DNA from: Bacillota bacterium | GTDB taxonomy: Bacteria > Bacillota > Clostridia > Acetivibrionales > DSM-1351 | Direction: 5' to 3' | Length of the DNA: 64,000 nt | Assembly: GCA_023393115.1 (NCBI GenBank) | Contig: JAEWMS010000076.1 | Coordinates: forward strand, 119,979 to 183,978 | Shown: positions 1-8,947 of the stretch, piece after piece | How positions within the stretch are numbered: position 1 is the stretch's first letter | How the letters are laid out: each line of letters begins with the position of its first letter | Made by a program: the position numbers and the translations under genes | Notes under the pieces: generated by a model | Database searches by the model: none | The model's input: the letters and a program-made list of their open reading frames with translations, nothing else | Told to the model about the DNA's origin: nothing

Positions 1-257
1 TGGGCCTGCTGCTGCTGCTGTTGAGCCTGCTGTCTGAAACTCTGAATCTGGTTCATAAGCTGAGTAGCAGCCTGCTGACTCTGCTGGCTTTGCATTGCTC
101 CCTGAGAACCTGAAGGAGACATAGCTGTTGACTTAAGTTGATTTAAAGTTGATTCCATAACGTTAAGCTGATTTTTTAAATCAACCAATTCAGTGCCAAA
201 CTCTGTGTCATTCTTTTTCATAAAGCTTTCCAAAGTTTTTTTATTTTTTTCATCCAT
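1..257 (-). CDS. Glutamine-rich hypothetical protein, N-terminal part (runs off window)
   Basis: A minus-strand reading frame opens at an ATG at 255-257, preceded by a good Shine-Dalgarno (AGGAGG, about 268-273), and stays open to the left edge of the window. The visible ~85 residues start MDEKNKKTLESF, continue as a charged, probably helical stretch, and end in a run of glutamines mixed with Ser, Met and Ala. There is no signal peptide or membrane segment in the visible part. I do not recognise the family, and the C-terminus lies outside the window. A coiled-coil or low-complexity spore/cytoplasmic protein is possible but unsupported. Confidence 0.6.
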   Translation of the reverse strand, partial: MDEKNKKTLESFMKKNDTEFGTELVDLKNQLNVMESTLNQLKSTAMSPSGSQGAMQSQQSQQAATQLMNQIQSFRQQAQQQQQQA

Positions 258-353
258 GGTTTAAAGCCTCCTTATGGCTAATTAATTTTTCTTCAAACGA
301 TTATTATATTAACCTGTTGAAGGCATTTTATTCTGTTAGAAATTATCATATAA

Positions 354-391
354 TAAAAAAACTTATCTTTCGAAAATAGATAAGTTTTTTT
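354..391. terminator. Bidirectional intrinsic terminator
   Basis: A 13-bp stem (AAAAAACTTATCT paired with AGATAAGTTTTTT) around a short loop is flanked by A and T runs on both sides. It can end transcription in either direction. It sits between two minus-strand genes, so it most likely terminates the NlpC/P60 gene. Confidence 0.8.
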
Positions 392-471
392 ATTGAAGTA
401 TACTATAGTGCACGGTTTATTTTAAAAATAAATAATGTATAAGGAATACTTTGATTTATATTAATAACAAA

Positions 472-2139
472 TTAATAAATTCTATAAGCACACTCAAAGT
501 GCTTTATCCAATAAGAAGAATTAATTGAGGTAATCCTGACTTTTCCCTGACTGGAGGAAGCATCTATCATCTGTCCATTCCCAAGGGATATTCCAACATG
601 TCCCCTGTAGGATATTATGTCGCCTTTCTTTATATTCTTCATACTTGTTATCCTCTGGTATCTAGATGTCCCCTGCCAGGAGTAGGAGGTCATATAGCTT
701 TGCTTGATACCGGCCTTGTTAAGTACCCAGTAGACAAAGCCTGAACAGTCAAAGGTACTTGGTCCTTTAGCACCATATACATATCTGGCGCCCAGTTTGG
801 ATTTTGCGATTGAAATGATTTTGTTGACCATTGAGCCGGATGAATAGCCGGAATCGCTGTTTGAACTGTTTCCCCCCGAAGTGCCGCCTCCTGACGTAGA
901 GCCGGAGCCGGAACTGCCTCCGGGCGTACTTCCATTCCAGCTTTTAGCAGTATCTGAAAGCAGCTTGCTAATTGTTTGTGAGCCTACTTTACCGTCAGCA
1001 CCAAGACCGTTTCTTTTTTGAAAGTTAATTACTGCATCGTGAGTATCCGAACCAAAGTAGCCGGTTACGGTTTGTAAGTACTTAAGCTTCTTTAAGTAGG
1101 TCTGTATATTTTCTACATCATCACCACGGTCCCCTGTTTTTATACAGTACGCTTCTGCCTCACCTGACATTAGAAGTTCCTTGGTTGCAGGTCCAATATA
1201 TCCGTCAGCAATAATACCGTTGTTATCTTGAAAATGCTTAACCGCTAAAACAGTGTCGGTTCCATACTTACCGTCAGGCTTTGTAGTGAGATAACCAAGC
1301 TCATAAAGCCTATTCTTGTATTTTCTAATCTCGTCGTTTTCATCTCCGAGATAAAAAGAGAGGGGTATAGCTTCTGATGAATATAGCTTTTCACGAGTGT
1401 TTTTACCAACATTTCCATCATCAAAAAGTCCGTTTCTCTTTTGAAACTCCTTAACAGCTGCTTCAGTGTCTGTTCCAAAATAACTGGTAATTTTATTTAT
1501 GTATCCCAATTCGTAAAGACGTGTTTGAAGCTGTTCTACATCTGTCCCTTCGGTACCTATATAAACGGTGTATTCTTTAGCTTCATCAGATATGAGTAAT
1601 TGATAGGTTTTGGCATCGACTACACCGGACATTTCCAGTTCATGTTTGCGCTGAAAAACTTTGACAGCTGCTTCTATATTCTCGCTGTACTCTTCTGTGG
1701 GTTCATCGGATTCCAAATAATAAAGCTCAGCTAATCTCTGTTGAATTACCGTAACAATAGCGTTTTTTACGCCCAGGCTTACTATGTCACCCTTTAAAGG
1801 ATCCAGGAGACCTTTTTCACCACGAGATATTTTATTTGCTGTTGAACCGGATTCTAAAGCTTTGCTTGAAGCAGCTTCATTATTACTACCAGCTTCCTCG
1901 GTTAAAAAATTATCTGCTGTTGCATAAACTGAAGCAGTATTAACTGCCTGGTCAATTGCCCCGGAAGGGAAAGGTTTTGTAGATGGAAGAGAAGTGCTTA
2001 CTGCAACAGCTATGGCTATTACCAGTGCTCCTGAGACTGAAATCAGGATATACCTGAATTTCTTGGGGTATTTGTCTTTATAAGTTTCAATTTTTTTCTG
2101 AAAGTTCTTATGTAAATTCTTTAGTTTTCTTTTCTTCAT
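472..2139 (-). CDS. Peptidoglycan-binding NlpC/P60 cell-wall hydrolase
   Basis: 555 residues. A basic N-terminus is followed by one membrane segment (about residues 28-50), so the protein is probably membrane-anchored or exported without cleavage. Four PG_binding_1-type repeats follow (about 120-180, 195-250, 265-320 and 335-395), each with a pattern like 'YFGTDTEAAVKEFQKRNGL..DGKVG..T'. A Gly/Ser linker (about 397-435) leads to a C-terminal NlpC/P60 domain with the catalytic Cys in FDCSGF and His in GHVGIS. Such enzymes usually cleave the D-Glu to diamino-acid bond of peptidoglycan stems and act in wall turnover, division or spore germination. The start ATG has GGAG upstream. The gene stands alone on the minus strand. 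Confidence 0.9.
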   Translation of the reverse strand: MKKRKLKNLHKNFQKKIETYKDKYPKKFRYILISVSGALVIAIAVAVSTSLPSTKPFPSGAIDQAVNTASVYATADNFLTEEAGSNNEAASSKALESGSTANKISRGEKGLLDPLKGDIVSLGVKNAIVTVIQQRLAELYYLESDEPTEEYSENIEAAVKVFQRKHELEMSGVVDAKTYQLLISDEAKEYTVYIGTEGTDVEQLQTRLYELGYINKITSYFGTDTEAAVKEFQKRNGLFDDGNVGKNTREKLYSSEAIPLSFYLGDENDEIRKYKNRLYELGYLTTKPDGKYGTDTVLAVKHFQDNNGIIADGYIGPATKELLMSGEAEAYCIKTGDRGDDVENIQTYLKKLKYLQTVTGYFGSDTHDAVINFQKRNGLGADGKVGSQTISKLLSDTAKSWNGSTPGGSSGSGSTSGGGTSGGNSSNSDSGYSSGSMVNKIISIAKSKLGARYVYGAKGPSTFDCSGFVYWVLNKAGIKQSYMTSYSWQGTSRYQRITSMKNIKKGDIISYRGHVGISLGNGQMIDASSSQGKVRITSINSSYWIKHFECAYRIY

Positions 2140-2350
2140 ATTTTCTCCAGTAAATTATATAATTTGATTTTCTACAGCGAAAAATACGCATTAAACTATG
2201 CAATTAAACAATGTAATAAAACTATGCATTATAAAAAAATTATTTAGGAATTGGGACGGATTTGAATAAAGCAAATGAAAAAGTGGTGATGCAGGAAAAG
2301 TAAGTTTTTTGGTATGAGTGAATATGGTAAAACTTATGTAGGCATCAGGT

Positions 2351-3157
2351 TCAATTTTGACAATTCCAAATATACATAACTTTTTTAACGCTATGTATTG
2401 TATCACAAAATGAAGATGTTTGCATTGCTACCAATCTTACATTAAGTAGAATTAAGCTGTTATTTTGTCTGAAAGCGTCGATTTTCGGCGATTGACTCCT
2501 TAATTTTACCTTATCAATTAAGTATATGACATAACCCAGTACTAAAAAGGCAAATATCATTAAGCCGGCATTTTTAATAACATTAATCCAGCCTAGTAAA
2601 TCAACGTCAATAAAAAAGTAGGGGTAGGGGCTTTGAACGATCTCAATAATTCCACCGAGCCTGGCACGGATTAATATAAACGCAAAGTAGGAGATAGGAA
2701 GGAGCAACCATACTATCGGGTCGAACCAGCGGAAACTGTGTTTTTCATCAAAAACCAGCCAGTCGATAATTGCTGACAGCGGAACAAAATAATGAACAAG
2801 TATGTTCTGCCAGGTAAGAAGATTATAAGCTTCGGAGGCACTTACGAACTGGGGAACCAGAATGAAATGGTAAATTAAAAAAGTTATGGCTATTGCCATA
2901 GTAACTGCACCTTTAAAATGAGGGAAGAAAACAGTAGAACCCTTAACTCCCTTGGTTAATAAATCATAAAAGGTTTTGATAACTAATAATAAAAAGAAAA
3001 CAAAACATAGTACATTGCTTTGAATAGTATAAAAAATCAGCATGTAAGGAGCAGGCTCCCCACTTGGAAGGCCGGAGTTAAGGTAAAGACCCATTCCACA
3101 TCCGATTACGAACAGAAATCTAAAAATTAATGCGAACAAGCGATTATGAATACACAT
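2351..3157 (-). CDS. Pr6Pr-type multipass membrane protein
   Basis: 268 residues with about six hydrophobic segments. The features I associate with the Pr6Pr family are present: FYTIQSN after the first helix, LVHYFVPLSAIIDWLVFD in the middle, and aromatic residues near the YPYFFIDVD segment. The function of the family is not known to me. The start ATG at 3155-3157 follows a clear GGAGG. The last ~50 residues are polar and unlike the membrane core, so the C-terminal tail may be lineage-specific. The gene appears monocistronic. Confidence 0.75.
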   Translation of the reverse strand: MCIHNRLFALIFRFLFVIGCGMGLYLNSGLPSGEPAPYMLIFYTIQSNVLCFVFFLLLVIKTFYDLLTKGVKGSTVFFPHFKGAVTMAIAITFLIYHFILVPQFVSASEAYNLLTWQNILVHYFVPLSAIIDWLVFDEKHSFRWFDPIVWLLLPISYFAFILIRARLGGIIEIVQSPYPYFFIDVDLLGWINVIKNAGLMIFAFLVLGYVIYLIDKVKLRSQSPKIDAFRQNNSLILLNVRLVAMQTSSFCDTIHSVKKVMYIWNCQN

Positions 3158-3313
3158 AACATTTTCCTCCGCATACAGCTAATTTTTAATACTTATACGT
3201 TGCAATATTTAGTTTTACACTATAATTATACCATCTGTGTACTGTTTTTAAAACAATTTTGGACATGTATACAATATTTTTACTAATATTTATTAAATCG
3301 CTTCTTAATATGG

Positions 3314-3340
3314 TATAATTAAGCATAAATTCGTTTGTTT
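3314..3340 (+). promoter_or_regulatory. Candidate -10 and ROK half-site before the ROK gene
   Basis: A TATAAT at 3314-3319 is followed at 3333-3340 by GTTTGTTT, which resembles a XylR/ROK operator half-site. The same octamer occurs before the ABC transporter at 4984-4991. No convincing -35 is visible, so the promoter call is tentative. The position just after the -10 would suit autorepression. Confidence 0.4.
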
Positions 3341-3421
3341 AATCTTCCGATTGCTTTAAAAACTAAAATATATTATTATAAATACATTGATAAAAGACAT
3401 TTATAAAACTGGGTGATTGTT

Positions 3422-4549
3422 ATGACTACAGGTAGAGTAAATAGTATAGAGGTAAAAAAAATAAATAGAAACGCCATATATAATTTTTTGTATATGCGGG
3501 ATCCCATATCTATTCAGGAAATATCGTATTCTTTGAGCATGAGTCTGCCCACGGTTACTCAAAATATTAAGGAGCTTCTTGAACGCGGACTGGTTATTGA
3601 AACCGGATTGTTTGAGTCAACAGGAGGACGCAAGGCAAAGGCCATTTCCTATAATAGTACTGCAAAATATGCTATAGGTTTGGATATTACAAGAAACCAT
3701 GTAGGGATTGTACTTATAGACCTTAGTGCAAGGGTAATTAAAAATCTTAGAAAGCAGTTTCCTTTTTCGAATACTAAGGAATACTTCAAAGGCGTCGGAG
3801 ATTTGGTTAACAGCTTTATTGTCGAATGTCAGATTGAAACCGGAAGTATATTAGGTGTTGGCATAGCACTGCCTGCAATATTATCGGATGGCGGCCGAGC
3901 TGTTAGTTATGCCCAGGTTATTGATTTTAAAGGAGGCAGTATCGAAGCCTTTGAAGAATTCATACCATATAAATGTACCTTCAGTAATGATGCAAATGCT
4001 GCCGGCTTTGCAGAAATGTGGGGGGACAAAACTGAAGAGAGTGTTGCATATTTGTCACTTAATAATTCTGTAGGCGGATCAATCGTAATAGGAAAGAATA
4101 TATATAATGGTCAAAATCAGAGAGGCGGAGAGTTTGGTCACATGACTATAATTCCCGATGGCAAAACCTGTTACTGCGGGCAAAAGGGCTGTGTGGATGC
4201 TTATTGTTCAGCCAAAATACTGTCTGAAAGTACAAACGGTAATATAGCAGAATTTTTCAGATTACTCAGACTGGGGCAGGAGTCGCAGAAAAAAATATGG
4301 GAGGAGTATATTTCACATCTTGTTGTTGCAATTAACAACTTGAGAATGCTTTTCGACTGTAAAGTAATTCTTGGAGGATATACCGGTGCATATATGGATG
4401 AATACCTTGATGAGTTGAGGGAAAGGGTTGCTAAATATAATACCTTTGAGCCTGACGGAAAATATCTTCATGTTTGTAAATATAAACTGGAAACAACTGC
4501 AGTTGGAGCAGCACTTCTCCATGTAGAAGAATTTATCAAAAATATCTGA
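3422..4549 (+). CDS. ROK-family transcriptional repressor (XylR/NagC-like)
   Basis: 375 residues from the ATG at 3422. A GTG at 3413 would add three residues, but it lies in the presumed Shine-Dalgarno GGGTGA. The N-terminal ~70 residues form a MarR-like winged helix (ISIQEISYSLSMSLPTVTQNIKELLERGLV). The rest is a ROK sugar-kinase-like fold with the sequence RGGEFGHM and the zinc motif CYCGQKGCVDAYCSA (CxCGxxGCxD). Members of this family bind sugars or sugar phosphates and release operators. Immediately downstream is an ABC sugar importer and a polyol dehydrogenase, so it probably represses that operon. The sugar cannot be fixed from sequence. Confidence 0.88.
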   Translation: MTTGRVNSIEVKKINRNAIYNFLYMRDPISIQEISYSLSMSLPTVTQNIKELLERGLVIETGLFESTGGRKAKAISYNSTAKYAIGLDITRNHVGIVLIDLSARVIKNLRKQFPFSNTKEYFKGVGDLVNSFIVECQIETGSILGVGIALPAILSDGGRAVSYAQVIDFKGGSIEAFEEFIPYKCTFSNDANAAGFAEMWGDKTEESVAYLSLNNSVGGSIVIGKNIYNGQNQRGGEFGHMTIIPDGKTCYCGQKGCVDAYCSAKILSESTNGNIAEFFRLLRLGQESQKKIWEEYISHLVVAINNLRMLFDCKVILGGYTGAYMDEYLDELRERVAKYNTFEPDGKYLHVCKYKLETTAVGAALLHVEEFIKNI

Positions 4550-4656
4550 TTCGAGATTAGTTTACGCTTCTTTAAGGTCAATTAAGCTATAGTTTAAGGA
4601 AAAAATATCAAGCAGTCTTTTTTTTGTAATTTTTTATATTGTTTTTGAAAGAATAC

Positions 4657-4711
4657 AGAGTATATAGCCTTTATTGGAAAATCTCTTTCCAGGCTGTATG
4701 CTCTTTTTTTT
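4657..4711 (+). terminator. Intrinsic terminator after the ROK gene
   Basis: A 14-bp outer stem (AGAGTATATAGCCT with AGGCTGTATGCTCT, a few G-U pairs) encloses a smaller GGAAA/TTTCC hairpin. It is followed by eight Ts. It separates the repressor gene from the promoter of the ABC operon. The rest of the 4550-5031 gap holds the promoter and operator listed below, and I see no gene in it. Confidence 0.8.
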
Positions 4712-4847
4712 ACCTGCTCAGTAAGACCATTATCTGTAAAATAACTGGAAGTGTTGGTGCTGAGGAGATTTATGAAAAACGACAAATTTTTAACAAGTTG
4801 TTTATTAAAAGTAAACAAAAAAGTATTAGTTTTTTCAAAATAATATA

Positions 4848-4875
4848 TTGACATTGTATAAAAACACGGTATAAT
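4848..4875 (+). promoter_or_regulatory. Sigma-A promoter of the sugar ABC operon
   Basis: TTGACA at 4848-4853 and TATAAT at 4870-4875 are separated by 16 bp. Both hexamers are perfect. The transcript would have a leader of about 150 nt before the ATP-binding gene. Confidence 0.8.
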
Positions 4876-4946
4876 CTTATTAAAACCAATTTATAAAAGT
4901 CTTATATAAATATATTCAATTAATGTGTTTTAAAATGTTATTTCAA

Positions 4947-5000
4947 AAACAAACATTGAAAGTTTATATTTATAAGAATTATTGTTTGTTTAGAATAAAC
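4947..5000. promoter_or_regulatory. Candidate ROK operator pair
   Basis: AAACAAAC at 4947-4954 and its inverse GTTTGTTT at 4984-4991 form an inverted pair. The second copy is also the left arm of an imperfect palindrome, GTTTGTTTAGAATAAAC (4984-5000). Known Firmicutes XylR operators contain GTTTGTTT-type arms, so repression by the adjacent ROK protein is a reasonable inference. Confidence 0.45.
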
Positions 5001-5031
5001 CTATTCAGGGGAATTTTACGGGGAGAAGGAT

Positions 5032-6543
5032 ATGAACCAAAACATTAAGCTAAGAGTTTCACAAATTGAAAAATCCTTTCCAGGGGTAAAGGCACTTGAT
5101 AAAATCGATTTTACTGTTAAAAAGGGTTCTGTCCATGTTTTGTGTGGAGAGAACGGTGCTGGAAAATCAACATTAATGAAAATAATTAATGGAGTTTATC
5201 AACCTGATGGCGGACAAATATTCATTGATGAAAAGCCGGTTAAGATCAGCAATCCGATTCAGGCACGAAGCCTTGGAATATCAATGATATTTCAGGAAAT
5301 GAACTACGTACCTGAAATGACTGTAGAGGAAAACATTTTCCTTGGTAACCTTCCAGTAGGAAAGCTCGGAAATGTTGATTGGAAGGAAGTAAGACGTCGT
5401 ACAGAGGAACTCCTCAAGAAAGAGAATTTGCCCTACTCTCCAACAACGCTGCTTAAGGATCTTACTGTATCTGACATACAGATGTTGGAGATCATAAAAG
5501 CTATATCTTATAATTCCGACATCATAATAATGGATGAACCAACATCAGCAATTACCCTTAAGGAAGTAGAAAAGCTATTTGCAAAAATCAGAGAGTTAAA
5601 GGCCAGAGGTGTAAGTATAATTTACATTTCTCACAAGCTGGACGAAATTTTCCAAATTGCTGACGAAATAACAGTTTTCAGAGATGGCACTGTTGTTGAA
5701 AGCCATCCCAAGGAAGAGCTTGATATCGAACAGGTAATCGCACTAATGGTAGGTCGTAAGCTCACAAACACTTATCCTAAAGAGGAGGTGAAGATCGGCG
5801 AAGATCTGCTGAATGTTGAAAACCTAAACAGTACAAATGTTTATCATGATGTTAGTTTTCATCTTAAAAAGGGTGAGATTATCGGGTTTGCAGGGCTGAT
5901 GGGAGCCGGAAGAACAGAGGTTATGCGATCACTGTTCGGGTTGGATCCGATAACATCCGGGAAAGTTAAGATCAAAGGAAAAGAAGTAAGTATCAAAAAT
6001 GTAAGACAGAGTATCGAAAATGGTTTGGTAATGCTGTCCGAGGACAGAAGAAGGTATGGAATTATTCCGGTTAGATCTGTCAAAGAAAATACTACATTGT
6101 CATTTTTACAAAAAGTGTTTTACAAATTCAGACTTCATCATAGAACCGAAAAAAGTATCGTAACAGAAATGTTTACAAAAATGAAGGTTAAAACCCCTTC
6201 TCTTGAGACAACCATTCAATCATTAAGCGGGGGTAATCAGCAAAAGGTTGTTCTTGCTAAATGGATGATCAGAAATCCTGACATACTGATACTTGATGAA
6301 CCAACAAGAGGTATTGATGTTGGAGCCAAGTTTGAGATTTACAAGCTGATGACTAATCTGGCGAAAGATGGCAAGGCGGTTATAATGGTTTCCTCCGAAT
6401 TGCCGGAATTGATTGGTATGTGTGACAGAATATACGTTATGTGTAAGGGGACAATTACCGGTGAGATTGCAAGAAAAGATTTTTCACAGGAATTGATAAT
6501 GAAATACGCTACCGGAACTTTAATATCTAATGAGGTGAAATAA
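5032..6543 (+). CDS. Sugar ABC importer, double ATP-binding subunit (RbsA/XylG-like)
   Basis: 503 residues with two ABC ATPase domains. The first has Walker A GENGAGKST (about residues 40-48) and Walker B DIIIMDEPTSA. The second has the degenerate Walker A typical of this family (GLMGAGRTE), signature LSGGNQQ and Walker B ILILDEPTRGID. This length and pairing define the carbohydrate-uptake type 2 family (ribose, xylose, galactose, autoinducer-2). It powers the permease encoded 3 nt downstream. The start ATG follows GGGGAGAAGG. Substrate is unknown; the polyol dehydrogenase downstream favours a pentose or polyol. Confidence 0.92.
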   Translation: MNQNIKLRVSQIEKSFPGVKALDKIDFTVKKGSVHVLCGENGAGKSTLMKIINGVYQPDGGQIFIDEKPVKISNPIQARSLGISMIFQEMNYVPEMTVEENIFLGNLPVGKLGNVDWKEVRRRTEELLKKENLPYSPTTLLKDLTVSDIQMLEIIKAISYNSDIIIMDEPTSAITLKEVEKLFAKIRELKARGVSIIYISHKLDEIFQIADEITVFRDGTVVESHPKEELDIEQVIALMVGRKLTNTYPKEEVKIGEDLLNVENLNSTNVYHDVSFHLKKGEIIGFAGLMGAGRTEVMRSLFGLDPITSGKVKIKGKEVSIKNVRQSIENGLVMLSEDRRRYGIIPVRSVKENTTLSFLQKVFYKFRLHHRTEKSIVTEMFTKMKVKTPSLETTIQSLSGGNQQKVVLAKWMIRNPDILILDEPTRGIDVGAKFEIYKLMTNLAKDGKAVIMVSSELPELIGMCDRIYVMCKGTITGEIARKDFSQELIMKYATGTLISNEVK

Positions 6544-6545
6544 AT

Positions 6546-7547
6546 ATGGAACTTAAAAATGTATGGGGAACGGCAAAAAAGAAATACAGTATCTTTATGG
6601 TACTATTCGTTTTATTCATTATTTGCTCTTTAATAAATGAAAACTTTTTAACTCCTAATAATTTAACCAATATATCCAGGCAGTTGGCAGTAACAACGAT
6701 ACTGGCATTTGGGCAAACAATGCTTATCATATCGGGTATGCTTGACCTTTCACAGGGTTCAGTGCTTGCTTTATCGGGAGTATTTGCAGTATCTGCCTAT
6801 AAGTCAACCGGATCCTTGGTAATAGCAGTCCTGGTCGGAATTGTAACAGGTGTTGTTTGTAACATAATTAACGCAGTAATGGTAAGTACTTTTAAAGCAC
6901 CTCCCTTTATTGCAACGCTGGCCATGCTGACCATGGCAAGAGGTGTGGCATTGCTTTTCACAAAAGGTCAGAATTTATTACAGCTTGGTGATTTCGTCGT
7001 ATTCGGACAGGGTTCTGCAGGGATTGTTCCAATACCTATCATATTCCTTGTAGTAATCGCCATCTTTACATGGTATATACTCAAGCATACAAGATTCGGA
7101 AGATCACTGTATGCGGTGGGTGGTAATGAAGAGGCGTCTATAGCTTCAGGTATTAATGTTCACAAGGTTAAATACACAGCATTTATTATCAACGGTATAT
7201 TTGTAGGCTTGGCAGGTGTACTCTTCATGTCCCGTGTTAATGCAGGTCTTCCTAACGGTGCTGTAGGCTACGAATTTACAGCCCTTACAGCTGCAATCAT
7301 AGGAGGAACAAGCTTTTCAGGAGGTGTTGGTACGGCTGTAGGTACTTTGGCTGGTGCATTTATAGTTGGATTCCTCGATAACATAATGAACCTGGCAAGT
7401 GTGGATTCGTATATGCAGCAGATAGTAAGGGGTGCAATCATAGCTCTCGCTGTTATCTATGATATTCGTTCAAAGAACAAAAGAACCAAGAGCGCAATGG
7501 GAAGAATTGAAGATAAGGAGAAGGCTAAAACTGTAAAAGCTAAATAG
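6546..7547 (+). CDS. Sugar ABC importer permease (RbsC-like)
   Basis: 333 residues, strongly hydrophobic, with the family pattern GQTMLIISGMLDLSQGSVLALSG near the N-terminus and AVGGNEEASIASGI and GGTSFSGGVGT later on. It forms the membrane channel with the ATPase encoded just upstream. The intergenic space is only 2 nt and the Shine-Dalgarno GAGGTG lies in the end of the ATPase gene, indicating translational coupling. The C-terminal tail is basic and cytoplasmic. Confidence 0.92.
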   Translation: MELKNVWGTAKKKYSIFMVLFVLFIICSLINENFLTPNNLTNISRQLAVTTILAFGQTMLIISGMLDLSQGSVLALSGVFAVSAYKSTGSLVIAVLVGIVTGVVCNIINAVMVSTFKAPPFIATLAMLTMARGVALLFTKGQNLLQLGDFVVFGQGSAGIVPIPIIFLVVIAIFTWYILKHTRFGRSLYAVGGNEEASIASGINVHKVKYTAFIINGIFVGLAGVLFMSRVNAGLPNGAVGYEFTALTAAIIGGTSFSGGVGTAVGTLAGAFIVGFLDNIMNLASVDSYMQQIVRGAIIALAVIYDIRSKNKRTKSAMGRIEDKEKAKTVKAK

Positions 7548-7642
7548 TATCGGTATCCAAACGAAGGTAGTACCAAAATTCGTATTAAGCAGCCTAAAGC
7601 TGTTTAAAATAAAACAAAATCAAATGAAAAGGATGGTCAACA

Positions 7643-8653
7643 ATGAAGAAGAGACTTATAAGCGCACTTTCAATGTTACTAGCAATTCTTTTACTGGCTG
7701 CATGTGGCAAGACTGCAACACCAAACGCTTCTAACACTACAGCTGGAGCTGAAACCGGCAATGGCGAAGCTAAGAAAAACTTCAAAGTAGCTTACATCGC
7801 TCGTGCTCAGTCGGATTCATTTGCTGCATGGCTTGCAAATGCAGTTAAAGATGAAGCAAAGAAATATCCAAACATAACTCTTGATGTATTTGACGGTGAA
7901 GCAAACGACGAAAAAGAAAATTCAATGATTGAAAATGCTATTACAAACAAATACGACTTGGTTATAGTACAGCCAAACAATGGTGAAGCTCAAAGACCAT
8001 ACGTTGAAAAGGTTGTTAAGGCAGGTATATTTGCAATAACAACAAATGCTCGTATTTCAGGTATTGAAGGAGCATCTTCTGTAGACGCTAATCCTTATGA
8101 ACAGGCCGCTGTTAATGCTCGTGCAGCTGTTGAACAAATTCCACAGAATGCAAAAGTTGTTGTATTAAAGGGACCTTCAGGTAACTTCCACGCTGACGAA
8201 AGACGTTCAAGCTGGCAAAAAGAATTCTTCGACAAACGTCCAGACGTTAAAATTGTTGGAGAACAGATTGCTAACTGGAACAAGGATGAAGCTATGAAGT
8301 ACATGGAAGACTGGGTTCAGGCTAACGATAAGATAGATGCTGTTATTTCTATGAATGATAACATGGCAGCAGGTGCAATCGAAGTTGTTAAAGACAATGC
8401 TAAGTTCAAAGACATGCTCGTATACGGTGTTGACGGAACAGCTGAAGCTCTACTCTTAATTCAGGAAGGAAAAATGACTTCTACTACAATGCAGAGTGCT
8501 TATGATCTTGCAACAAAGCTTCTGGAAACAAGCAACAAATTGTTAACAGGTGCTGAAAAGCAGATTGATACTGATATCGGAAACCCATTGGTTAATAAAG
8601 AAAATGTACAGCAGTATATTGACGTTTTGAAAAAGTCAGGAGCAATTAAGTAA
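7643..8653 (+). CDS. Sugar ABC importer substrate-binding lipoprotein (RbsB-like)
   Basis: 336 residues. The N-terminal signal sequence ends in a lipobox (LLLAAC), giving a lipoprotein anchored at Cys21. The mature part is a periplasmic-binding-protein type 1 fold (FKVAYIARAQSDSFAAWLANAV, VSMNDNMAAGAIEVV-like segment, VYGVDGTAEAL). It delivers the sugar to the RbsC-like permease. It is the last gene before a terminator at 8707-8757, so the transporter order is ATPase, permease, binding protein. The ligand cannot be assigned from sequence. Confidence 0.92.
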   Translation: MKKRLISALSMLLAILLLAACGKTATPNASNTTAGAETGNGEAKKNFKVAYIARAQSDSFAAWLANAVKDEAKKYPNITLDVFDGEANDEKENSMIENAITNKYDLVIVQPNNGEAQRPYVEKVVKAGIFAITTNARISGIEGASSVDANPYEQAAVNARAAVEQIPQNAKVVVLKGPSGNFHADERRSSWQKEFFDKRPDVKIVGEQIANWNKDEAMKYMEDWVQANDKIDAVISMNDNMAAGAIEVVKDNAKFKDMLVYGVDGTAEALLLIQEGKMTSTTMQSAYDLATKLLETSNKLLTGAEKQIDTDIGNPLVNKENVQQYIDVLKKSGAIK

Positions 8654-8706
8654 TTCAAAAATTGCCTTTCAGTTAAGTTGATATTTAATCATACTACAAT
8701 TAATAT

Positions 8707-8757
8707 GCACCTGAAGATGCGTGAAGAAAGAAACTTCACGTATCTCCGGTGCTTATT
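8707..8757 (+). terminator. Hairpin terminator after the binding-protein gene
   Basis: A long stem of about 19 bp with minor mismatches (GCACC...CTTCACG with GTGAAG...GGTGC) around AAAGAAA is followed by TTATT. The U-tract is weak, so some readthrough into the dehydrogenase is possible. Confidence 0.6.
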
Positions 8758-8947
8758 ATGAAAATAAGTATAATAAACAGGTTGTATTATAACATATTAC
8801 TAAAAGATTTTTATAAAACTGTCTAATAAAACTATTTACTAAAAGCTTACAAAATTTTAAAATGAAATTGAAAACAATTTAATTTAGATAGATTTAATAT
8901 AACAAATTCATAGGCATCAATATTTATAATAATTGGAGGGTTAAGTT

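Noticed and set aside
2191..2406. 71-residue minus-strand reading frame overlapping the Pr6Pr gene end
   Set aside because: No ribosome site, AT-rich, and overlaps the real gene in another frame.
4594..4854. Overlapping small reading frames on both strands in the ROK-ABC gap
   Set aside because: They cover a terminator and a promoter, lack ribosome sites and have low-complexity Phe/Lys-rich sequence.
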